Part shown: positions 8,538-14,855 of the stretch, piece by piece
Layout of the letters: every line of letters starts with the position of its first letter
Numbering within the stretch: the first letter of the stretch is position 1
DNA from: a candidate division TA06 bacterium SM23_40
GTDB lineage: Bacteria; LJUI01; SM1-40
Direction: 5' to 3'
Assembly (NCBI GenBank): GCA_001303705.1
Contig: LJUI01000056.1
Span: forward strand, 1-18,273
DNA length: 18,273 nt
The notes under the pieces: generated by a model
Databases searched by the model: none
Told to the model about the DNA's origin: nothing
What the model saw: the letters and a program-made list of their open reading frames with translations, nothing else
Made by a program: the position numbers and the translations under genes

Positions 8538-9725
8538 ATGATAGAGAGGAGACTCGGAAGGTCTATGGCCGGCGGGTGGCCGGGCGCGGCGCTTGCGGTG
8601 GCGCTCGCATTCTCTCTTGTGGCCCTCGGCTGCCAGTCCGACCAGGGCAGAGGGCCCGCAGGAACGGATGTGATAAAGATCGGAGCCTACTTCCCGATGA
8701 CCGGCCCGTATGCCGCAGGCGGGCAGATGACGATGGACGGCATCAACCTCGCTCACCAGCGTCGGCCAAAGGTGCTGGGAAGGACAGTCCAGACCGTTCT
8801 CGTCGACAACAAGAGCGACAAAGTGGAGTCCGCAAATGCGGTTTCCCGCCTGATAGAGAACGAAGGGGTAGTGGCGGTAATCGGTGCATATGCGAGTTCG
8901 AATGCCATGGCCGGCGCCGAGGTCTGCGAGAAGGCCCGCATCCCGATGATCTCACCCTCGGCCACCAACCCGCTCGTCACCGCGGGCAAGATGTACGCGT
9001 TCCGTGCCTGCTTCATCGATCCCTTCCAGGGACTCGTCATGGCCAAGTATGCCACCGAGACATTGGGGGCCAGGACGGCGATCGTCATCCAGGACGTGGC
9101 GGCGGACTATTCAGTCGGGCTCGCCTCATTCTTCAAGCGATCGTTCACCGAGCTGACCGGCGATCCGGGCTCGATACTGGCGACGATCTCCTACCAGACA
9201 GGGGACCAGGACTTCACCGCACAGCTCACTGTGGCCAGATCGAAAAACGCCGACGTTATCTTCATACCGGGATACTTCGGCGACATCGCTCTGCTCGCTA
9301 AGCAGGCCAAGGAGCTCGGCATCGGGTCCCACCTCCTCGCCGGCGATGCGGCCCAGGCACCGGAGTTGATCCAGATCGGCGGCGACGCTGTAGAAGGACT
9401 CGTCTTCAGCAATCACTACGCGCCAGAGCAGAGCCGGTCAGGAGCGGGTAAGGAATTCGTCGACGCGTTCAGGGAGGCGTATGGGGATGTGCCGAATGCA
9501 TTCGCCGCACTCGGGTACGACGCCTACAACATCGTGCTCTCCGCGATCGAGTCCCAGGGAGAGGCGACACCGGAGGCGATCCGCAAGGGCATCGCCGCGC
9601 TCACTGAATATGACGGTGTCACCGGAGTCATAACCATCGACGAGAACGGGGACGCGAAGAAGAGCGCGGTCATCCTCACCGTCCAGGATGGCAAGTTCAC
9701 CTATCTCGATACAGTCACCCCATAG
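8538..9725 (+). CDS. livJ: Branched-chain amino acid type ABC transporter substrate-binding lipoprotein
   Basis: From ATG 8538 the protein has 395 residues, normal for the LivJ/LivK (Peripla_BP_6) family. A basic N-terminus and hydrophobic stretch lead to VALGC with Cys32, a plausible though not ideal lipobox, so it is probably lipid-anchored. The mature part shows family landmarks: IGAYFPMTGPYAAGG near the start, GAYASSNAMAGA and SPSATNP lining the ligand cleft, and GYDAYNIVLSAI near the end. It should capture a substrate outside the membrane and deliver it to LivHM. The family binds Leu/Ile/Val but also other amino acids, amides and urea, so the ligand is uncertain. It is the first gene of the liv cluster, about 77 bp behind the STT3-like gene, and may be co-transcribed with it. 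Confidence 0.92.
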   Translation: MIERRLGRSMAGGWPGAALAVALAFSLVALGCQSDQGRGPAGTDVIKIGAYFPMTGPYAAGGQMTMDGINLAHQRRPKVLGRTVQTVLVDNKSDKVESANAVSRLIENEGVVAVIGAYASSNAMAGAEVCEKARIPMISPSATNPLVTAGKMYAFRACFIDPFQGLVMAKYATETLGARTAIVIQDVAADYSVGLASFFKRSFTELTGDPGSILATISYQTGDQDFTAQLTVARSKNADVIFIPGYFGDIALLAKQAKELGIGSHLLAGDAAQAPELIQIGGDAVEGLVFSNHYAPEQSRSGAGKEFVDAFREAYGDVPNAFAALGYDAYNIVLSAIESQGEATPEAIRKGIAALTEYDGVTGVITIDENGDAKKSAVILTVQDGKFTYLDTVTP

Positions 9726-10009
9726 CGCGACGACGACACCCTCGGGCCACCCAGGCACGTTCAGCTCAATCTGATGGCCACGGCCAGATGCGAGACCCCG
9801 CCACACAGTGAAAATCCGGGCCGAACCCGATGCGCCGGCCAATGCGGGACCTACCCGAGGAGGTACCTCCGGAAGCAGCCATCCTGTCCGCTGCCTCCCG
9901 CGTCCGTACGGCGTAAGCACCAGCGGCCAGACAAGCGCGCGCCGGCAGAACCTCCACCGGGTTGTCCATCCAGTCGGTAGAAGCCCATCGCAACGGATCC
10001 AAGAGCACA
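9726..10009. other. Non-coding gap inside the liv cluster
   Basis: About 284 bp separate the binding protein from LivH, more than usual inside an operon. No gene was recognised. A perfect 12-bp palindrome, GGAGGTACCTCC, occupies 9859-9870. No terminator with a T tract was seen. A gap after the binding-protein gene is common in liv operons, where it helps set unequal expression of the subunits. Confidence 0.5.
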
Positions 10010-10903
10010 GTGACATTCCCACTCTTCCTACAGCACCTCGCCAACGCCATATCGCTGGGAAGCCTCTACGCCCTCATCGCCATCGGATATACGATGGTGT
10101 ACGGCATCCTGAGGCTCATCAACTTCGCGCACGGCGACATATTCATGATGGGGGCCTACGTCGCATTCTACGGCATCCTCCTCATCTCACTTCCCTGGTG
10201 GCTCGCCTTCGCCGTCGCGGTCCTCCTCACATCATTCATTGGCATCCTCATCGATCGTGGCGCCTATCGCCCGCTCCGCAGTGCGCCGCGCATCTCCGCC
10301 CTCATCTCCGCGATCGGCGTTTCGTTCTTCCTGCAGAACTTCGCCATCGTCGTCTTCTCGGGTCGGCCCAAGGCGTTCTTTCGTCCCCCACTCTTCACGC
10401 GCGTCTTCGTCATCAAGGGAGTCAACATCCTGAGCGTGACCTTCTTCATCCCCGTGATTGCGTTCATCTCCCTCGCTGCACTCTCCTACATCATCTATCG
10501 AACCAAGCCCGGCCTGGCCATGCGGGCCGTCTCCCACGATATGGAGACCGCCCGCATCATGGGAGTCGACGTCGACCGCACCATCGCCCTCACCTTTGCG
10601 CTCGGGTCGGGACTTGCTGCGATCGGCGGCATCATGTGGGGGCTTCGATATCCGCAGATCCAGCCGCTCATGGGTGTCATCCCGGGCCTGAAGGCATTCG
10701 TCGCTGCGATCCTCGGGGGGATCGGGTCGGTCCCGGGAGCGATGATCGGCGGATTCGTACTCGGGTTAGCTGAGATCATGCTCGTCGCGTTCGCACCCGC
10801 ACTCGCAGGATACCGCGACGCCTTCGCATTCCTTATTCTCATCGTGGTGCTCCTCCTGAGGCCGACCGGCATCCTGGGTCGGAGACTCGAGGAGAAGGTG
10901 TAG
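10010..10903 (+). CDS. livH: Branched-chain amino acid ABC transporter permease LivH
   Basis: The protein has 297 residues from GTG 10010. This start is chosen because LivH proteins begin a few residues before the motif FLQHLANAISLGSLYALIAI, here at residues 6-25. The longer frame from TTG 9962 has no ribosome site. It continues with the conserved GYTMVYGILRLINFAHGD and about eight membrane helices. The cytoplasmic coupling loop reads AVSHDMETARIMGVDVD, followed by LGSGLAAIGGIMWG and a helix-rich tail ending LLLRPTGILG, all typical of the family. With LivM it forms the inner-membrane channel. Its TAG stop is immediately followed by the LivM ATG, so the two are translationally coupled. Confidence 0.93.
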   Translation: MTFPLFLQHLANAISLGSLYALIAIGYTMVYGILRLINFAHGDIFMMGAYVAFYGILLISLPWWLAFAVAVLLTSFIGILIDRGAYRPLRSAPRISALISAIGVSFFLQNFAIVVFSGRPKAFFRPPLFTRVFVIKGVNILSVTFFIPVIAFISLAALSYIIYRTKPGLAMRAVSHDMETARIMGVDVDRTIALTFALGSGLAAIGGIMWGLRYPQIQPLMGVIPGLKAFVAAILGGIGSVPGAMIGGFVLGLAEIMLVAFAPALAGYRDAFAFLILIVVLLLRPTGILGRRLEEKV

Positions 10904-11971
10904 ATGGAGACCATGTCGTCATACGCAGATTCGACACGGGCCATGCGGTTGAAAAGGCTCTTCACGATCGCGAGCCTGATCGCACTCGGGCTGTCGCTTG
11001 TCTGGGCGAACCACCGGCTCGATCCGTATATGGTGCGGATCCTGAATCTGTGCGCGATAAACATCATTCTGGCGACGAGCCTCAATCTCATCTTCGGATT
11101 CGCGGGGCAGTTCTCTCTGGGCCATGCTGGATTCATGGCCGTGGGTGCGTACGCGTGCGCCCTCCTCACCATGACGCCCGCGCAGAAGGAAGCTACATTC
11201 ATCATCAGCCCCCTCATCCGTCCCCTGGCAACGATCCAGCTGCCGTTCCTCCCCGCCATCCTCATCGGTGGAATCCTCGCCGCCATCTTCGGCTTCATCA
11301 TTGGTGCTCCGACACTCAGGTTGCGCGGCGACTACCTTGCCATCGCCTCCCTCGGCTTCGCCGAGATCATCCGGGTCGTGGGCAACAACGCGATCCCCAT
11401 CACCAACGGGGCCCTCGGCCTGAAAGGGATCCCCGAATACACGAACCTGTACTGGAGTTGGGGAGCGGCAGCCATCACGATCTTCATCATCAAGCGGCTC
11501 GTCGACTCGAGCTACGGACGAGCGATGATGGCGGTACGGGAGAACGAGATTGCCGCCGAAGTGATGGGTGTCAGCCTCTTCTACCACAAGGTCCTGGCGT
11601 TCGTCATCGGATCGTTCTTCGCCGGCGTGGGCGGAGCCCTCCTGGCCAATCTGGTGACGACAATCGATCCCAAGACATTCATCTTCATTCTCACGTTCAA
11701 CATTCTCATCATAGTCGTCATCGGGGGGCTCGCGAGCATCACCGGCTCCTGCCTTGCCGCGATCGGATATACGATCCTCCTCGAGGCGCTGCGTCCGCTC
11801 GAGGCGCCGATGACGATCGGCCCGGTCCATATTCCGGGAGTGCCGGGCCTGAGGATGGTCATCTTCTCGCTCGTCCTGCTCGCCGTCATCCTGTTCTACC
11901 GACAGGGCTTGATGGGGAAGCGCGAATTCGGGTGGGGCTGGCTGGTGAGGCGCATGGTGAGGAAGACATGA
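10904..11971 (+). CDS. livM: Branched-chain amino acid ABC transporter permease LivM
   Basis: The protein has 355 residues and is the second channel subunit. Landmarks are NIILATSLNLIFGFAGQFSL-GHAGFMAVGAYA in the first third, APTLRLRGDYLAIASLGFAE in the middle, and the coupling loop AVRENEIAAEVMGVSLFYHK followed by FVIGSFFAGVGGALLA. The end (LMGKREFGWGWLVRR) is typical. Around eight to ten membrane helices are visible. The start ATG at 10904 directly abuts the LivH stop, with AGGAGAAGG a few bases upstream; ATG 10913, after GGAG, is an alternative. Confidence 0.94.
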   Translation: METMSSYADSTRAMRLKRLFTIASLIALGLSLVWANHRLDPYMVRILNLCAINIILATSLNLIFGFAGQFSLGHAGFMAVGAYACALLTMTPAQKEATFIISPLIRPLATIQLPFLPAILIGGILAAIFGFIIGAPTLRLRGDYLAIASLGFAEIIRVVGNNAIPITNGALGLKGIPEYTNLYWSWGAAAITIFIIKRLVDSSYGRAMMAVRENEIAAEVMGVSLFYHKVLAFVIGSFFAGVGGALLANLVTTIDPKTFIFILTFNILIIVVIGGLASITGSCLAAIGYTILLEALRPLEAPMTIGPVHIPGVPGLRMVIFSLVLLAVILFYRQGLMGKREFGWGWLVRRMVRKT

Positions 11972-12182
11972 GGATTGCATCCGGCAGTGCTGATCTGTGC
12001 GGTCCGAAGTCTGCGCCACAGAGCCACGCTGTCCACGTGGCGCGATCTGCGCTGCGGCGGTCAGGTTTCAGCGTGAGCGAGTAGACGTACAACGAGCCAG
12101 CCACCGTGCGGCGGGGCGATAAAAGAGCCCGTGTTGGAGGCGAACGAGAACTTGACAGATACTACATGGAGCACCGTACACG
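11972..12182. other. Non-coding gap between livM and livG
   Basis: About 210 bp without a recognisable gene lie inside the operon. TTGACA occurs at 12153-12158 but is too close to the livG start to leave room for a -10 element. GGAG at 12169-12172 is the likely livG ribosome site. The spacing is unusual for this operon, whose other junctions from livH onward are tight. Confidence 0.4.
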
Positions 12183-13007
12183 ATGGCGTTGCTTGAGACA
12201 GACGGGATCACGATGCGATTCGGCGGACTCGTCGCTGTCGCCGACTTCCGGGTGAGGATCGAGGAGGGCGAGCTCGTGGGACTCATCGGTCCCAACGGGT
12301 CGGGAAAGACGACCGTCTTCAATATGATTACCGGTATCTACCGGCCGACTCAGAACCGCGTACGGTTCCTCGACCGCGACATCACCGGAGAGCGCCCCGA
12401 TCGCATCACCGCTCTGGGGATCGCCCGCACCTTCCAGAACATCAGGCTCCTCAACAGCCTGAGCGTTCTCGACAATGTCATGGTGGCCCACCACGTGCGG
12501 CTCCGTTCCACGCCGTGGGAGGCGATGTTCCGCCTGCCGCGGTATGTGCGGGAAGAACGGCTGATGCGCGAGGACTCGGAGCGCCTGCTCGAGCTCGTCG
12601 ACCTCCACACCGTGCGCGATGCCTCTGCGGGGAGCCTCCCCTACGGCCGGCAGCGCAGGCTGGAGATCGCCCGCGCCATCGCCACCACGCCGAAGCTCCT
12701 CCTCCTCGACGAACCTGCGGCCGGCATGAACCCGCAGGAGACCAATGCGCTCATGGAGTTCATCCAGCGCATCCGCCGCGAGTTCGACCTCACCATCTTC
12801 ATCATCGAGCACGACATGAAAGTCATCATGGGGATCTGCGAGCGGATCCTCGTGCTCGATTACGGCGTGACGATCGCGCAAGGAACTCCCGAGGAGATCC
12901 AGGGAGATCGGAAAGTGATCGAGGCCTATCTCGGGACGGAGTGGGCTGGGGGGGCCCGCGGTCGGGCGGAACAGGGATCCACCCCGGAGGAGAAGCACGA
13001 TGCTTAA
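12183..13007 (+). CDS. livG: Branched-chain amino acid ABC transporter ATP-binding protein LivG
   Basis: This 274-residue ATPase has Walker A GPNGSGKT at 36-43, Q-loop Gln85 in ARTFQNIRLL, signature LPYGRQRRLEIARA at 152-165 (in place of the usual LSGGQ, as is normal for LivG), Walker B LLLLDEPAAG with Glu177, and switch His210 in IIEHDM. MRFGGLVAV near the N-terminus and AQGTPEEI near the C-terminus are family marks. It pairs with LivF to power import through LivHM. A tail of about 25 charged residues after AYLGTEW is extra compared with typical LivG (about 255). The last 8 bp overlap livF, so the pair is translationally coupled. Confidence 0.95.
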   Translation: MALLETDGITMRFGGLVAVADFRVRIEEGELVGLIGPNGSGKTTVFNMITGIYRPTQNRVRFLDRDITGERPDRITALGIARTFQNIRLLNSLSVLDNVMVAHHVRLRSTPWEAMFRLPRYVREERLMREDSERLLELVDLHTVRDASAGSLPYGRQRRLEIARAIATTPKLLLLDEPAAGMNPQETNALMEFIQRIRREFDLTIFIIEHDMKVIMGICERILVLDYGVTIAQGTPEEIQGDRKVIEAYLGTEWAGGARGRAEQGSTPEEKHDA

Positions 13008-13707
13008 GATCGACGACCTCCACGTCCACTACGGCGGCATCCATGCCCTGCGGGGAATCGATCTCCATGTCCCTCCCAGGTCGATCGTCACGCTGATCGG
13101 TGCGAACGGAGCGGGGAAGAGCACCACGCTCCGAACGATCGGAGGGCTAGTACGCCCTACGAGAGGGAGGATTACCCTCGACGGCAAGGAGATCGTGGGG
13201 CGGCCAGCAGACGAGATCGTGAAGCTCGGACTGGCAATGGTGCCGGAGGGCCGCCGGGTCTTCCCTAACCTGACAACGCTCGACAATCTGAAGCTCGGCG
13301 CCTTCTCGCGCCGCGATCGACATGAGATCGAGCGAGATCTCGAATGGGTGTACACGCTCTTTCCGCGGCTCAGGGAGAGACGCGGTCAGTACGCCGGCAC
13401 CCTATCGGGCGGAGAGCAGCAGATGCTCGCCGTGGGCCGCGGGCTGATGTCACGCCCCAAGCTCCTCATGCTCGACGAACCATCCCTCGGCCTGGCACCC
13501 GTGCTCATGGAGGAGATATTCAGTATCGTCCGGCAGATCCGGGAGGGCGGGACGACGATTCTCCTCATCGAACAGAACGCGTACGGAGCCCTCCAGCTCG
13601 CCGACTACGGGTATGTGCTCGAGACCGGTGAGATCGCCCTCGAGGGGAAAGCCCAGGATCTGCTCCAGGACGAGCGGGTCAAGTCCGCTTACCTGGGCGC
13701 GGCGTGA
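13000..13707 (+). CDS. livF: Branched-chain amino acid ABC transporter ATP-binding protein LivF
   Basis: The protein has 235 residues, the usual LivF length. It shows HYGGIHALRGI near the start, Walker A GANGAGKS at 34-41, the family motif VPEGRRVFPNLT (81-92), signature LSGGEQQ at 135-141, and Walker B LLMLDEPSLGLAP with Asp159 and Glu160. The switch His is replaced by Gln192 (LIEQN), which is normal in LivF and not a defect. Its ATG overlaps the livG end, with GGAGGAG 7 nt upstream. It is the last gene of the cluster; no clear intrinsic terminator follows. Confidence 0.95.
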   Translation: MLKIDDLHVHYGGIHALRGIDLHVPPRSIVTLIGANGAGKSTTLRTIGGLVRPTRGRITLDGKEIVGRPADEIVKLGLAMVPEGRRVFPNLTTLDNLKLGAFSRRDRHEIERDLEWVYTLFPRLRERRGQYAGTLSGGEQQMLAVGRGLMSRPKLLMLDEPSLGLAPVLMEEIFSIVRQIREGGTTILLIEQNAYGALQLADYGYVLETGEIALEGKAQDLLQDERVKSAYLGAA

Positions 13708-14120
13708 GGAAAGCGGGATCGCCTATCCGGGCCGCCCCACCTCTCCAGCCCACCCCTTCCGGACCAGCCCATATCCCTTTTCCCGCCGGCCGAGCCCGTA
13801 CCTCCGAGGCAATCCGCATCCCCCGGGCGATCCGCATCTCTCCCGCAGTTCCCGCCAGCACGGCGCCTGGCACCGCCCCCGGCAGCTAACACCGGTCCCG
13901 GCAGCCATGACGCCCCTATTGCCCAGCACCCTGATTCCCAACTCCTTGACCAACCCGCCCGGCCCCCTGCCCCTCCGCAATATGCCCCATCAACGCATCA
14001 CTCTATGAGAAAGACACTTAGAGAGATCAACATGCCGAAAGAGCCCCGGATATCGGGCGGCACCCCGAAAACCGGCGTTCAGACGCCAACCGAGAGATCA
14101 AGAAAAATCCAAAAAAAGAC
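13708..14120. other. Intergenic region after the liv operon
   Basis: About 410 bp with no convincing gene. The first part is very C-rich and carries short imperfect direct repeats: ATCCGCATC twice near 13810-13845, and two 19-nt copies at 13871-13889 and 13890-13908 starting CACCG and sharing CCCGGCAGC. A small hairpin, GGCGT-TCAG-ACGCC, lies at 14074-14087. A 30-codon ATG frame at 14032-14124 is not supported. Base composition becomes AT-richer from about 14090, leading into the promoter of the next gene. Confidence 0.5.
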
Positions 14121-14149
14121 TTGACAAGGGGCCCCGGGAGCGTTAGATT
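14121..14149 (+). promoter_or_regulatory. Sigma70-type promoter of the AbrB-like gene
   Basis: A perfect -35 box TTGACA (14121-14126), a 17-nt spacer and TAGATT (14144-14149) form the strongest promoter in the window. It sits about 70 nt before the start codon. The spacer contains the palindrome GGGGCCCC (14128-14135), a possible operator in a position that would block RNA polymerase. The DNA around it is AT-richer than the rest of the window. Confidence 0.65.
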
Positions 14150-14220
14150 ATTCAGTGTGGACTTATTTATCAGATTACGGTGACTAAGCAAAGAATTACT
14201 CATGAAAGGAGGAATCAGAA

Positions 14221-14508
14221 ATGGCTGAGAAGAAGAGGGAGTCCTGCTGCGGGCCACAGGTCAAAGGAACAGTCAAGACAGCGGGCTGCTGCAAGGTCGA
14301 TGCTGTGGTGACCGTCGATGAGAGAGGGCAGATGGTACTGCCCAAGGAGATCAGGGAGAAAGCAGGCATCGGCGCCGGAGACAAGCTCGCTGTGGTGAGT
14401 TGCGAGAGCGACGATAAGGTCTGTTGCATCACGCTCGTGAAGGCCGAGGACTTCGGAAAATCGATCAAGGCGATGCTTGGACCGATGTTCAAGGAGATCT
14501 TCGAGTAA
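14221..14508 (+). CDS. HgcAB-associated-type AbrB/SpoVT family protein
   Basis: This 95-residue protein has a swapped-hairpin AbrB-type domain at about 25-75 (VDAVVTVDERGQMVLPKEIREKAGI, broken here at residue 45 for reading: VDAVVTVDERGQMVLPKEIR, then EKAGI, then AGDKLAVV). That fold usually binds DNA as a dimer. Seven cysteines include three CC pairs (9-10, 23-24, 68-69) plus Cys61, suggesting binding of a soft metal or metalloid. The combination, with the tail KAMLGPMFKEI, matches my memory of the HgcAB-associated family, often found near mercury-methylation or arsenic genes. AAAGGAGG sits 8 nt before the ATG, and a strong promoter precedes it. Function in this host is not established; regulation by, or handling of, thiophilic metals is the best inference. 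No hgcA, hgcB or ars gene is visible in the window. Confidence 0.8.
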   Translation: MAEKKRESCCGPQVKGTVKTAGCCKVDAVVTVDERGQMVLPKEIREKAGIGAGDKLAVVSCESDDKVCCITLVKAEDFGKSIKAMLGPMFKEIFE

Positions 14509-14520
14509 GGAGGAGCCGCA

Positions 14521-14697
14521 ATGAAACAGGCTAGCACGAAGAGGTGCGGACGAACTCCTGCTCATCTCTGCCACGGGGTTCAGAAGGCACCGAATCCGGG
14601 CAGAAAGAGACATGCCCCCGGTATCGCGCATCGAGGGAGGCCGGTGCACGAGAACACCTTGCCAAGGAGTGCCGGTCTGCTCTGGATCACGACCTAG
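14521..14697 (+). pseudogene. Short remnant of the gene downstream of the AbrB-like protein
   Basis: The ATG at 14521 is preceded by AAGGAGG at 14509-14515, a strong ribosome site, only 12 bp after the previous stop. A real second gene of this operon therefore once began here. The frame gives just 58 codons (starting MKQASTKRCGRTP) to TAG at 14695-14697. It is rich in Pro, Arg and His, with no recognisable motif after the first eight residues. Neither other frame gives a known protein. I infer a truncated or frameshifted gene whose body has been lost. Genes next to this regulator family are often arsenite methyltransferases or permeases, but nothing in the sequence proves that here. A genuine small protein is the alternative. 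Confidence 0.35.
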
Positions 14698-14756
14698 CCA
14701 GTACGTCTTCTCATGCAGGACCGCTTCGCCCCCGATCTGCCACCACCGGCCCCTGT

Positions 14757-14812
14757 TCCACCAATGAAAGCGGGGCTCCAGGGATCCTTATCTGGGGACC
14801 CCTGACCCCGCC
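14757..14812. repeat. Dispersed repeat copy A
   Basis: The segment from CCACCAATGAAAGCGG to GACCCCGCCT aligns, allowing a two-base gap, with 17127-17180 (CACCAGTGAAAGTGG to TACCCCGCCT), at roughly 70 percent identity by eye. It lies between the gene remnant and the 3' end of the repeat protein. An imperfect hairpin (CAGGG...CCCTG, about 14778-14804) falls inside it and could act as a weak terminator for the minus-strand gene, although no T tract follows. Confidence 0.45.
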
Positions 14813-14855
14813 TTTCCGCATCCGAGAACGTAGCGCTATCCACGGTCGCCCAGCG

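Noticed and set aside
10919-12019. 366-codon minus-strand frame over livM
   Set aside because: Antisense to livM, with a low-complexity charged product and no family motif.
12153-12158. TTGACA as an internal promoter for livG
   Set aside because: Only about 25 nt from the start codon and no -10 element at the right distance.
13573-13578. LivF switch histidine replaced by Gln (LIEQN), read as an inactivating change
   Set aside because: This replacement is a normal feature of the LivF family.
14032-14124. 30-codon leader peptide frame before the AbrB-like gene (MPKEPRISGG start)
   Set aside because: Weak ribosome site, no conserved features visible, and its stop overlaps the -35 box of the promoter.
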